From assembly GCF_026738875.1 (NCBI RefSeq), contig NZ_JAPQFJ010000001.1, forward strand, positions 248,001-312,000: a DNA stretch of 64,000 bases. The letters run 5' to 3'. Position numbers and translations under genes: made by a program. Below are positions 53,087-62,735 of the stretch, piece after piece (the first letter of the stretch is position 1; the number at the start of each line of letters is the position of its first letter). The DNA comes from Clostridium brassicae (GTDB lineage Bacteria > Bacillota > Clostridia > Clostridiales > Clostridiaceae). The notes under the pieces were generated by a model. That model saw only the letters and a program-made list of their open reading frames with translations. It searched no databases and had not been told where the DNA came from.

Positions 53087-54004
53087 TTATATAATATATT
53101 TTTTAATATATTCTTGAAAATCCCATGTATCCAAAAAGTTTTTTGCAGCTCTATATCCAGATTTGAAAAGCATTAAACTTTTTTCCTTTGAAAGATTAAA
53201 ATCTGTTACATCTACATTAAAAGCTGGCACAAAAACTGTTCTAGCAGTATCTTCTTCGCTTAAATATCTTCCATTTGTTCTACATGTCATTGTATCTGCA
53301 ATGTCGAATAAAAAAGACATTGGGTCTGTTTTCCCTTCAGAAGTATAACTTAAATTTGAAGTTTTGAATTTAAAACCAATGGTTGGTATGTCATACTTAT
53401 CATTAGTGTCAAATATAGATATAGGATAGTTCCAACATATTCCACCATCTACAACATAACTAATTCCACCATGATATTTAAATTTTACAGGCTTGAAGTA
53501 AAAAGGAATACTCATACTCATCCTTATAGCTTTAGAAATTTTAAAATTCATTGGATTTATCCCATAATCAGAAAGGCTATCTGGAAGTATTAACATCTTT
53601 TTTTTTGTAATGTCTGAAGCAATTACTTTCAGTTTACATTCTCCATTTTTACAAATATCCTTAAATGTAGAAACGTCTTTTTTGTTTAGTAGCTCTTCTA
53701 TCCATTTTTCAAAATAGTTTCCTGAATAAATTCCTTTCTCTGCAAAGACTCCCAAGGGTTTTCCAAGCAGAGGGATTTTTTGCATCCTATCCTTATCTAA
53801 AAATTTAAGAAAATTAGTTTGAACCATTATTTTCTCTATTTCTTTTGAAGTATAGCCAGATGCTAAAAGAGCAGCAAGTATAGCCCCCGCAGAGCTTCCA
53901 CCTACCTTTCTCCATTTATATTCTTTCTTTTCAAAGTAACTCAGTGCCCCAATCAAACCTATTCCTCTCATTCCACCACCTTCAAATACAGCATCGCATA
54001 TCAT
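53087..54004 (-). CDS. Patatin-like phospholipase
   Basis: A 305-residue lipid acyl hydrolase: glycine-rich oxyanion motif FEGGGMRGIGLIGAL, nucleophile GSSAG (Ser38) and the catalytic Asp in YVVDGGICWNYP. No signal peptide, so cytoplasmic unless exported otherwise. GGGAGG precedes the ATG. Monocistronic. Bacterial patatins act on phospholipids or lysophospholipids; the substrate is not evident. Confidence 0.88.
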   Translation of the reverse strand: MICDAVFEGGGMRGIGLIGALSYFEKKEYKWRKVGGSSAGAILAALLASGYTSKEIEKIMVQTNFLKFLDKDRMQKIPLLGKPLGVFAEKGIYSGNYFEKWIEELLNKKDVSTFKDICKNGECKLKVIASDITKKKMLILPDSLSDYGINPMNFKISKAIRMSMSIPFYFKPVKFKYHGGISYVVDGGICWNYPISIFDTNDKYDIPTIGFKFKTSNLSYTSEGKTDPMSFLFDIADTMTCRTNGRYLSEEDTARTVFVPAFNVDVTDFNLSKEKSLMLFKSGYRAAKNFLDTWDFQEYIKKYII

Positions 54005-54524
54005 ATATTACCTCCCTATATGTTTCACATGTTAAGTTACATAAGTATTTAATAATTTTCTTTTCTTAGAAAATATAATTAGTTTGAGAGAAAAAACTAA
54101 TCTTTAAAGGATTAATGAACAAATTGAAGTTAATAATTATTTAAGATAACTTATGATGTGAAATATTTAAATAAAGCATATACTTAATGAAAAATAAATA
54201 GTTCAAATAAAAGTACATGTTTAAAATATATAAAATAAATTATAAAATTATTATATTTTTTATGAATAAATTGTAAGAATACATTAAAGAACTTTTCAAA
54301 TGTTTGTTTAAAAAACTTCATTAGGTTTGCATATAATTTATAACAAAAATAGGGAATTTATAAAATTTTAATTCTAAATTTAGAGTTTTTTTTAAATATT
54401 AATGAGTTAAAAATTTAAAATATAATATTTTTTATAATAAAATTAATTTTTGTGTTAAAATTTAGTCTTAATAGACGATAATTGGTTTATATCATAATTT
54501 AACTAACCAAGGAGGAATATGTAT
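54005..54524. other. Divergent intergenic region, 520 bp
   Basis: Extremely AT-rich. It must hold the promoters of two divergent genes (patatin and ketosynthase-like). I see several TATAAT-like boxes but no gene, palindrome or repeat that stands out. Confidence 0.5.
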
Positions 54525-55529
54525 ATGACTTATAGGAACATAAGATTAAAAGGAATAGAAATATATCATCCTAAAAACAAAGTACATAATTCATTTTTTA
54601 TTAAACACTTTGATAAAGAGGCTGAAAAAGTAGAAAAATTAATGGAACATTTAGGACGAGAGTATAGGTATTTTGGAGATTTAAATGAGGAAAATGCATT
54701 AACCTTAGCAGTTGAATCTTCTAAAAAGGTGATGAAGGCTGCTAATATATGTCCAGAAGAGCTTGATATGATAGTATTCGCTTCTGATACACCAGAGTAT
54801 ACTTTTCCTAGTAATGCATTAAAGATAAATAATGAAATTAAAGCTAAAAATGCACATCTTGTTTATGATATGAATTCTAATTGTATAGGAATGTTAACAG
54901 CTATGGACGTAGTAAGTAGATATATGAAATCTAATAATAATATTAAAAAAGCACTTGTTGTAGGATCATTGATGATAAGTTCTGTAATAGACAAAAATGA
55001 TGATTTAACTTATCCAACATTTGCAGATGGTAGTGCTGCTATCATACTTGAAGCAGTGGAGGAAAATGAGAGTAGAGGGTTTATAGACTCTAATACATTT
55101 ACAGACAGTAATTATCATAATTCATTTTTAAATCCTTTGTGTGGATTATCTAAATTACATAAAAATGATGTACAATCAAGGGCTAAGCAGTTACTGTGGT
55201 CTCCGTTTGATTTCAGTTTTTTAGCTACTAATTGGAAAAAAGTTATAACTGAAATGCTTGATAGATATAGCTTGCAACCAGAAGAAATAGGACATTTTTT
55301 ATTTTCACAATTCTCAAAGCCAGATGTAGAAGAAACTTTAAAAAAGATGAATGTAGGGTTAGATAAGTATACATTTGTAGGAAATGAATATGGGTATACT
55401 GGGGTATCAAGCCCATTTTTTGCATTACATAGGGCTCTAAAAGATAATAAGATAAAAGAAAACGATTATGTGGTATTTTGTTCAGTAGGAGCTGGATATA
55501 CAATGACTTCTATATTATATAAATTTTAA
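54525..55529 (+). CDS. Ketosynthase III-like protein lacking the catalytic His motif
   Basis: A thiolase-fold protein of 334 residues related to FabH/PqsD. The nucleophilic Cys is kept (MNSNCIGMLTAMD) and so is ADGSAAIILEA. The usual HQAN motif reads SQFS (FLFSQFSKPD), so the catalytic His and the Asn next to it are missing; the later Asn region is GNEYGYTGVSS. It therefore probably performs acyl transfer or a non-decarboxylative condensation, or is only structural. ATG 54525 has GGAGG nine bases upstream. It is followed by an MCP-like receptor gene. Confidence 0.8.
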   Translation: MTYRNIRLKGIEIYHPKNKVHNSFFIKHFDKEAEKVEKLMEHLGREYRYFGDLNEENALTLAVESSKKVMKAANICPEELDMIVFASDTPEYTFPSNALKINNEIKAKNAHLVYDMNSNCIGMLTAMDVVSRYMKSNNNIKKALVVGSLMISSVIDKNDDLTYPTFADGSAAIILEAVEENESRGFIDSNTFTDSNYHNSFLNPLCGLSKLHKNDVQSRAKQLLWSPFDFSFLATNWKKVITEMLDRYSLQPEEIGHFLFSQFSKPDVEETLKKMNVGLDKYTFVGNEYGYTGVSSPFFALHRALKDNKIKENDYVVFCSVGAGYTMTSILYKF

Positions 55530-55640
55530 TTATAATTTGATTTTTAAAATCAATTTAATAAATTAAAGTTATGTCTTGTTATATTAATAACTTTTAAAAG
55601 TTTATTTAAATATAAACATATAAAATCGGAGGGACATTCA

Positions 55641-57173
55641 ATGGATAATAATGTTAATACCATTATAGATTATCAAAGAAAAACTTATAAGTTAGTTATA
55701 AATATTTATATTTTAAGTATTACTGCAGCAGTATTATTATTTCCTAGTGTGAAAGCGTTTGGATTATATCCAGAAGTTGAGTGGAAATATATAATTGGAT
55801 TTATTGTAATAGGTTTATTGGAAAATATAGTATTAGGACTTACGAAAAACAAAATTTCAGATAGAGAAAAAACAAGTGATAAGAAATTTTCTAGAGTTAA
55901 AACTTTAGTGGGATTAGGGTGTTTTGTAAATTATATTTATATGTCAATTATGATTCCATCTAAAGAATTATGGGTATGTGTATTTTACTTTATTTTATTA
56001 TGTGCAGCATTTTTAGATAAAAAGTTAATCATAGAATCAATTGGATTAGGTATTATTTCTCAGATATTAATTTTCAAAATGAATCCTTCGGTTTTACCAT
56101 CACAAGATGTGTTGTTGAGGGAAGGTATTATGAGATTAGTTGTTATACCCTTAATATGTTTTGGAATATATTTTTTCATGTATCTTTCTAGTGATTTATT
56201 AGAAAAAGTTGATCTTAAAATGAAAACAGAAGTTGAACATAACAAAAAAATATCAAATTTATTTACTAGAATATCAGAGTTTTCACAAACTTTATTAAGT
56301 TCTAGTGAAAACTTAACGGCTGTTATAGAGGATGAACATAGCTTCATTCAAGAAATAGCAAGTACTAGTACTGATGTTAATCAAGATAGTAATGAAATGT
56401 TAGAAAAAACAGAAAAAAATAGGGAAATATTAGAAGGCTTACAGAATTTAAACCAAACAGTATCTACAAAAGCGAAAGATACAGAAAAATTATCTTCTGA
56501 TTTAATAGATATCGCTAATGAAAATAAAAATTCACTCAATAAAGCACTAGAGATTATAAACAATATAAAAGAAAGTATAGAAAATACTCTTAATGCTACA
56601 AAAGTATTAAATGAGAAATCAGATCAACTAGATAGTATTTTTAAAATTTTAGCGGATATTTCAGATAAAACTAATCTTTTAGCATTAAATGCATCAATTG
56701 AAGCTGCAAGGGTTGGAGAAGCAGGTAAAGGATTTGCAGTAGTAGCTACTGAAATACAAAAACTTTCTGAAAGCACTAAACAATCCTTAGATGAAGTTGG
56801 TTTAATTACAAATGAACTTAAGGGGAATGTTTGTAAAGTAGAAAATCTTATGATAAACAACAATGGAGAGATAATAGAGGGAAACAATATATTAAATTCA
56901 GTATTTAATAGTGTAGGAAAAATGATGTTAGTATTAAATACATCTGTAAATGATATAAAAGATATCAATACATCTGCTGAAGTATTGCTAACTGAAGTAA
57001 ATAGTGTTGTAAAATTTAATGCGAATATATATGGAACTACTAAAGAGACTATAAGTAAATTTAAAAATGTAACTGAGAAGATTAATGAAAATGTAAACCT
57101 TATAGAAGAAATATCAGTTAATACTGAGAATTTAAAGGATATAGCAAGTGAAATGAGTAAAATTATTGAATAG
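55641..57173 (+). CDS. MCP-like receptor with polytopic membrane domain
   Basis: A 510-residue methyl-accepting chemotaxis-type protein. The first ~185 residues form about six membrane helices in place of a periplasmic sensor. A coiled coil and the MCP signalling domain with the conserved tip ([20 protein letters not shown]) follow. Without a large outer domain, it should sense something within the membrane or the membrane state. Its position 110 bases after a ketosynthase-like gene hints at a lipid-derived ligand; that is inference. Confidence 0.85.
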   Translation: MDNNVNTIIDYQRKTYKLVINIYILSITAAVLLFPSVKAFGLYPEVEWKYIIGFIVIGLLENIVLGLTKNKISDREKTSDKKFSRVKTLVGLGCFVNYIYMSIMIPSKELWVCVFYFILLCAAFLDKKLIIESIGLGIISQILIFKMNPSVLPSQDVLLREGIMRLVVIPLICFGIYFFMYLSSDLLEKVDLKMKTEVEHNKKISNLFTRISEFSQTLLSSSENLTAVIEDEHSFIQEIASTSTDVNQDSNEMLEKTEKNREILEGLQNLNQTVSTKAKDTEKLSSDLIDIANENKNSLNKALEIINNIKESIENTLNATKVLNEKSDQLDSIFKILADISDKTNLLALNASIEAARVGEAGKGFAVVATEIQKLSESTKQSLDEVGLITNELKGNVCKVENLMINNNGEIIEGNNILNSVFNSVGKMMLVLNTSVNDIKDINTSAEVLLTEVNSVVKFNANIYGTTKETISKFKNVTEKINENVNLIEEISVNTENLKDIASEMSKIIE

Positions 57174-57302
57174 ATAAGATTGTAAAATGCTTTAAGGTTT
57201 CCTATAATTTATTTTAGTAAAACAAATATAACTTAGTATAGTATTATTTGTTTTACTTATTAATTATGCTTCAAGATAGGTTTATGTTGAAGGAGGGGAA
57301 AT

Positions 57303-58163
57303 ATGGATAGAGTAATTCATATATGTTTTTCTGCAAGTGCTGGTGGAAGCTTAAAGCATGCAATTAAAAGTGAGGTAATTAAAGGAGATAAGGTTATATG
57401 TCTTTATGATGATTTATCTAATGGTCCTATAGACAAATTAAATACCATAGACAAAAGATTAAAATGGTTGAAAAAGATTATCTTATATGAAGAACTTAAG
57501 AATACAATTTTATTAAAAGAAGATAAGAATTCAGAATTTTACAAAGAAATATATAATGAATTAGAAGTTTGGGGAGTAAGGGAGTTTAAGGAAAAATATG
57601 ATGAGTATCATAAAGAAATTATAAATGTAGATAATGAGGACACTATATATTTTTGGTGTGCTGAAAATGCTATGGAACTTACAGGATTAATGTATACTCT
57701 TGAATTATTGAATTGTAGTTTAGATAAAACTTATTTAATTAATGCATCAGAAGTTACATACAATCAAGGTATGATTAATGAATTTACTCCAAGAGCGATT
57801 GGAGAAATAGCCCCAAAAAGATTTCCAGAGTTTATGAAGATATCTAAAAAGATTAATGAAGAGATGTATCAATCTTTATCAGAAAATTTCAAAGTTTTGA
57901 AAAGTAAAAATACTAATCTTAGAGTTTATAAGGACGGTAAAGTTATAAGTGTGTCAGAGGATTATTTTGATGAGTTTATATTACATTATGTAGAGGAAAA
58001 ATTTAGGAAATCTGCTAGGGCTGTTGGTAATGTATTAGGACATAATAAAGACCTAACAACTGATACGTATATAGTTTGGAGAATTACTGAGCTTATTAAG
58101 AATAATAAAATTCAGTATAAAGGAAAATTTGGAATAATGAGATATATGGAAATAAAAAAGTAA
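57303..58163 (+). CDS. DUF1835/DUF3658-domain protein
   Basis: A 286-residue cytoplasmic protein with the DUF1835 opening HICFSASAGGSLKHAI and DKVICLYDDLSNGPI, and a C-terminal DUF3658-like helical domain (FILHYVEEKFRKSARAVGNVLGH). The molecular role of this family is not known. Strong GGAGGGG ribosome site. The 129-base gap after the receptor gene is short enough for co-transcription but gives no proof. Confidence 0.82.
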   Translation: MDRVIHICFSASAGGSLKHAIKSEVIKGDKVICLYDDLSNGPIDKLNTIDKRLKWLKKIILYEELKNTILLKEDKNSEFYKEIYNELEVWGVREFKEKYDEYHKEIINVDNEDTIYFWCAENAMELTGLMYTLELLNCSLDKTYLINASEVTYNQGMINEFTPRAIGEIAPKRFPEFMKISKKINEEMYQSLSENFKVLKSKNTNLRVYKDGKVISVSEDYFDEFILHYVEEKFRKSARAVGNVLGHNKDLTTDTYIVWRITELIKNNKIQYKGKFGIMRYMEIKK

Positions 58164-58211
58164 GTTAATGTGAATTATTGGGCAAGCTAATAATATAAAA
58201 ATACAATAAAC

Positions 58212-58251
58212 CTTAAGTAAATCTTAAGTTTACTCCTAATAATTGTATAAG
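58212..58251 (+). promoter_or_regulatory. 11-bp direct repeat ahead of the M16 protease gene
   Basis: CTTAAGTAAAT and CTTAAGTTTAC are directly adjacent (58212-58222, 58223-58233), one helical turn apart, and a -10-like TATAAG lies at 58246-58251. This spacing is typical of sites for OmpR/PhoB-type response regulators. No such regulator gene is adjacent. Confidence 0.5.
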
Positions 58252-58313
58252 AATAAATTATATGCTAATATGTACTAGAATTACAAATTTTCATAAAAAA
58301 AGGGGAGTTAACA

Positions 58314-61300
58314 ATGAACAGAAAATTAAAATCTACATTGGTTTTAACTTTGGCAGCAGTTATTACTTCTCAAACTTTAGTAATGGGAAGTATGGGCAAA
58401 GTTAAGGCATTAGATTTAAATTCAAAGACTTGTTATGCATTGGTAGCAAATCAAGAGGATTTAGGGGGATTTCAGTTAGTATCAAAAAAATGGGTTGAAG
58501 ATTTAAAATGCAATGCTTATGAATATAAACATCCTAAGAGTGGAGCACGTCTTATGTTTCTAGACAATAAAAACGAAGATAAAATGTTTTGTGTTAATTT
58601 CCGTACTCCTTCTAAGGATGATACAGGAATAAATCATATTATAGAACATTCAGTTCTGCAAGGTTCTAAGAAATATCCAGTTAAAGATCCTTTTATAGAA
58701 ATGAGCAAACGTTCATTAAATACTTTCTTAAATGCTATGACTGCATCAGATAGCACTATGTATCCAGTGTCAAGTAAAAATAGTAAAGACTTTGAAAACT
58801 TAATGAGTATATATTTAGATGCTGTTTTTTGCCCTAATATGGCTACAGATGAAAAAATATTTAAAGAAGAAGGCTGGAGATATGAACTAAAATCTCCTAA
58901 TGATGAGTTAAAGTATAATGGCATAGTTTATAACGAAATGAAAGGAAATTATTCTAGTCCTGATCGTATATTAAATAGGGCTATTAATCAATCTCTTTTC
59001 CCAGACACCTCGTATAAATATGAGTCTGGCGGATATCCTGAAGAAATGCCAAATTTAACTTATCAAAAGTTTGTAAATACATATAAAGAGTATTATAATC
59101 CTTCAAATAGTTATTTCTATTTATCAGGAAATTTAAATATAAACAAAGCTTTAAAATATATAGGTGAAAACTATTTAAATAATTTTGATAAAAAAGAAGT
59201 CAAAACAGAGTTACAAATTCAAAAACCATTTAATGAAAGAAAAATGAAGGTTGAAGAATATTCAATACCAAAAGGTACATCAATTGAAAATAAAACTTAT
59301 TTAAGTTCAAACTATGTAGTGGATACTGTGAAAAACAAGGATGTAGTTTTAGGATTTTCAGTACTTCAGACATTGTTAGCAGGTATGCCGTCTTCTCCTA
59401 TTTCAAAGGCATTAAAGGAAAATGGATTTGGAGAGAATGTTAGCGCAAGCTTTAATCCTAATTCTTTGCAACCCGTATTTAGCATAAATGCACAAAATGT
59501 AGATGAAAGTAAGAAAGAGAAGTTCCAAGAAATAATTGATAAAACGCTTAAAGACGTAGCTAAAAATGGATTTGATAAAGATTTAATGAATTCTGTACTT
59601 AATGTATATGAACTTTCTAATCGTACTGTAAAAGGCAACTTTGCCCTTGCATATAATATGTTAATGATGAGAAGCTGGTTATATGATGGAGAACCAACAT
59701 TATATTTAAATATAAACTCAGATATAAACAATCTTAAAGATAAGATAAAAAATGGATATTTGCAGACGTTAGTACAAAAATATTTATTAGATAATAAACA
59801 TGCATCTTTAATAGTTTTAAAACCTTCACCTGGACTTGAAGAAAAGAAGGAAGCTGAATTAAAAGGAAAATTAGCAAAAATTAAAGCTAGTCTTTCAAAA
59901 GATGAAATAAATAAACTTGTACAACAAACAAAAGAACTTAAAAAATGGCAAGAAACTCCAAATTCAAAAGAAGCTTTAAGTAAACTTCCAAGCCTTACTC
60001 GTGAAGACATAAGTAGCAAAGCTAAAGAATACAACACAGTAGAAAAAGATATAGATGGAATTAAAACACTGTACCATCCTATTTATACTAATGGAGTCGA
60101 TTATATAAGATTATTTTTCGATACTACTAAAGTACCTCAAGAAAAATTATGTTATATGTATTTGTTAAGTGGACTTTTAGGTAGTATGGATACAAAGAAA
60201 TATAGTGAAGAAGATTTAATGGAGGAAATATTAAAAAATTCAGGTGGTATTAGTATTCAAAATAACAATTTTGTAAAACAGAAAGACAACAATGTATATC
60301 ACCCTAAAATGATGGTGAGTATTACATCATTAAAAGAAAAGACACCTATAAGCTTTGAATTAGTAAAAGAAATAATATACAATAGTAAATTAAATGATAA
60401 AGCAAAGTTAAAAGATAAAATAAAGAATATAAAGATGGTAAATGAATCAGTATTAAATTCAAGTGGTGATAGTGTAGCTATGCAAAAAATAGTATCTTAT
60501 ATGTCAGAGTCAGGTAAATACAATAATCACCAGACAGAAGAATTTTATAAATTTTTATGTGATTTAGATAAAAATTTTGATAGTAAAAGTGATGAAATAA
60601 TAAAAAATCTAGAAGAAGTTAAGAATCTTGTATTTAACAAGCAAGATATGATAGTTAGTTATACTGGAGAAGAAAAAGATTATAATAATTTTGTTAATAA
60701 TTTCAAAAGCTTTTCAAATAATTTAAGAAATGAAAAATTGCAAAGTAATAAATATGTTTTTGATAGTTCTAATATTAATGAGGGAATAATGATACCTTCA
60801 AAGGTTCAATATGTAACAAAAGGCGGAGATTTGAAAAAAGCAGGTTATGAGCAAACTGGAAAACTTATGGTACTTGCTAATATATTACAAGGTGGATATT
60901 TGTGGAACAATATAAGAATAAAAGGCGGAGCTTATGGAACTAGCATGGATTTAAATAATTCTAATGTAATATTTTCATCTTATAGAGATCCAAATTTAAA
61001 GGAAACTTTAGATATTATTGATGGAATTCCAGAATATCTTAGTAAATTTGATGCAAGCGAACAAGAAATGACTAACTTTATAATAGGAACTATTGGAAAA
61101 ATGGATGCTGCTAATAATTTTATAAATAGTATGTTAGGTCCTGCTGGTGATGCAATGATAGCCGATAGTTTGTATATAAGTGAGACTAAACAAGAAGACA
61201 TGCAAAAGGAAAGAGAAGAAATTATATCAACTACAGCTGAAGATATAAGAAATTTTGCTAAGGTTATAGATACTTTATTAAAACAAGATTATCTATGTGT

Positions 61301-61697
61301 AGTTGGTGGAGAAACAAAAATTAAAGAAAATCAAAATAACTTTGCTGTTATAAAAAGTCTTACAGATGATAAGGATAAAAAATCATTAGTGATAGACATG
61401 GAGAAAAAAGAAAATGTTCCTATGGACAAAAAGTGGGGTATTAAATTCTCTAAAAGCTTAGATGAATTAACAGTAAATACATCAAATGTCTATGTTTTAG
61501 ATGACAAGAATCATCAAGTTAAGGTAAAAGCAAGCTACGACAAAAAAAATAATTCTATTATAGTAGAACCAGAAAATTCATATGAAAAAGGCAAGAAATA
61601 TACTTTATTTATTAAAGGCATTCAATCTTCAAAGGAAAATAAAAAACAATTTAAATTATTAGCTCCTATGAAGATGGAATTTACAGTGCAAAAATAG
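58314..61697 (+). CDS. Secreted M16C (PreP/falcilysin-like) zinc protease with Ig-like domain
   Basis: A 1127-residue peptidase with a signal peptide (~1-32). The inverted zinc motif is HIIEH (His108, Glu111, His112), with the distal Glu in NGIVYNEMKGNYSSPD. Two M16 halves linked by a helical hinge (~500-560) form the closed chamber typical of the M16C group, which degrades peptides of limited size. The last ~90 residues are an SbsA-like Ig domain (WGIKFSKSLDELTVNTSNVY to MEFTVQK), also found in the PPC protein at 16476, suggesting a shared surface location. Confidence 0.92.
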   Translation: MNRKLKSTLVLTLAAVITSQTLVMGSMGKVKALDLNSKTCYALVANQEDLGGFQLVSKKWVEDLKCNAYEYKHPKSGARLMFLDNKNEDKMFCVNFRTPSKDDTGINHIIEHSVLQGSKKYPVKDPFIEMSKRSLNTFLNAMTASDSTMYPVSSKNSKDFENLMSIYLDAVFCPNMATDEKIFKEEGWRYELKSPNDELKYNGIVYNEMKGNYSSPDRILNRAINQSLFPDTSYKYESGGYPEEMPNLTYQKFVNTYKEYYNPSNSYFYLSGNLNINKALKYIGENYLNNFDKKEVKTELQIQKPFNERKMKVEEYSIPKGTSIENKTYLSSNYVVDTVKNKDVVLGFSVLQTLLAGMPSSPISKALKENGFGENVSASFNPNSLQPVFSINAQNVDESKKEKFQEIIDKTLKDVAKNGFDKDLMNSVLNVYELSNRTVKGNFALAYNMLMMRSWLYDGEPTLYLNINSDINNLKDKIKNGYLQTLVQKYLLDNKHASLIVLKPSPGLEEKKEAELKGKLAKIKASLSKDEINKLVQQTKELKKWQETPNSKEALSKLPSLTREDISSKAKEYNTVEKDIDGIKTLYHPIYTNGVDYIRLFFDTTKVPQEKLCYMYLLSGLLGSMDTKKYSEEDLMEEILKNSGGISIQNNNFVKQKDNNVYHPKMMVSITSLKEKTPISFELVKEIIYNSKLNDKAKLKDKIKNIKMVNESVLNSSGDSVAMQKIVSYMSESGKYNNHQTEEFYKFLCDLDKNFDSKSDEIIKNLEEVKNLVFNKQDMIVSYTGEEKDYNNFVNNFKSFSNNLRNEKLQSNKYVFDSSNINEGIMIPSKVQYVTKGGDLKKAGYEQTGKLMVLANILQGGYLWNNIRIKGGAYGTSMDLNNSNVIFSSYRDPNLKETLDIIDGIPEYLSKFDASEQEMTNFIIGTIGKMDAANNFINSMLGPAGDAMIADSLYISETKQEDMQKEREEIISTTAEDIRNFAKVIDTLLKQDYLCVVGGETKIKENQNNFAVIKSLTDDKDKKSLVIDMEKKENVPMDKKWGIKFSKSLDELTVNTSNVYVLDDKNHQVKVKASYDKKNNSIIVEPENSYEKGKKYTLFIKGIQSSKENKKQFKLLAPMKMEFTVQK

Positions 61698-61713
61698 CAA
61701 CTTAATATTTGAG

Positions 61714-61757
61714 AAAATTGTATAATCAAAAAATTTAAATAGGTAATGTAATTTTGT
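61714..61757. repeat. Dispersed hairpin element, degraded copy d
   Basis: AGAAAATTGTATAAT matches the left arm of copy a exactly; the right side (GTAATTTTGTC) no longer pairs well. It lies 16 bases after the M16 protease stop. Confidence 0.5.
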
Positions 61758-61841
61758 CATTTAAATAAAAAATAAATATTTCTATAAGCTATAAGTGAAA
61801 ATTATTAAAATCAATTTTTGTTTATAGGAATATTATATAAT

Positions 61842-61880
61842 AAAGGCACTCCTGATTTTTATAACAAGGAGTGCTTTTTT
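61842..61880. terminator. Terminator between convergent genes
   Basis: GCACTCCT/AGGAGTGC with a 13-base loop and a six-T tail on the plus strand; an A run on the other side allows use by nadC as well. Confidence 0.82.
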
Positions 61881-61895
61881 AGATTGAAAAATTAT

Positions 61896-62735
61896 TTATT
61901 TATCTAATTTTAAATTTTTCATGCTTATATCTAATGCTTTAGCAGAATGAGTAATTTTACTTGTAGAAATATAATCTACTCCGGTGTTAGCGATGGATTT
62001 TACAGTACTAAGATTTACATTACCGGAGGCTTCAATTATAGCTCTTTTATTAATTATTTTTACTGCTTTTGTCATTGTTTCTATATCCATATTATCAAGC
62101 ATTATTATATCAGCTTCAGCTTCTAATGCTTCATATACTTGATTTATAGTTTCAACTTCTACCTCTATTTTTCTTACAAAAGATACATTATTTTTTACTA
62201 GTGAGACAGCATTTTTTATTCCACCAGCAGCACTTATATGATTATCTTTAATGAGTATTCCATCAGATAAGCTAGACCTGTGATTAACTCCACCACCAAT
62301 TTTAACTGCGTATTTTTCAAGCATTCTTAAATTAGGTGTTGTTTTTCTTGTATCTAAAAGCTTGGTTTTTGTACCTTTTAATTCATCTACAAAGCTTTTA
62401 GTAATAGTTGCTATACCGCTCATTTTTTGAAGCAAATTGAGGGCTAACCGTTCGCCGGTTAGTATATTTCGTGTATTCCCTTTAATTACACCTATAATCT
62501 GTGATTTTTCAACTGCACTTCCATCATCTACAAATAAGTCTATATTTACATTACCTAAAATTTGAAAAACTCTTTTAAAAACCTCAATACCTGCAATAAG
62601 ACCATTTTCTTTTGCAATCAAATCAACGCAACAAGTGCTGTCTTCACCTATAACAGAATCTGTGGTTATATCTCCGTATAAAGAATCTTCTTTAAGAGCG
62701 TTTATTAGTACTTTATCAATAATTAACCAGTTCAT
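61896..62735 (-). CDS. nadC: Quinolinate phosphoribosyltransferase
   Basis: A 279-residue NadC making nicotinate mononucleotide from quinolinate and PRPP. Seen are EDSLYGDITTDSV, NLLQKMSGIAT, LLDTRKTTPNLRMLEKYAV, GGGVNHRSSLSDGILIKDNH, EVEVETINQVYEAL and the final EASGNVNLSTV. It overlaps the nadB end by 20 bases, so the genes form an NAD synthesis operon. GGGGTGAT precedes the ATG. Confidence 0.96.
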   Translation of the reverse strand: MNWLIIDKVLINALKEDSLYGDITTDSVIGEDSTCCVDLIAKENGLIAGIEVFKRVFQILGNVNIDLFVDDGSAVEKSQIIGVIKGNTRNILTGERLALNLLQKMSGIATITKSFVDELKGTKTKLLDTRKTTPNLRMLEKYAVKIGGGVNHRSSLSDGILIKDNHISAAGGIKNAVSLVKNNVSFVRKIEVEVETINQVYEALEAEADIIMLDNMDIETMTKAVKIINKRAIIEASGNVNLSTVKSIANTGVDYISTSKITHSAKALDISMKNLKLDK

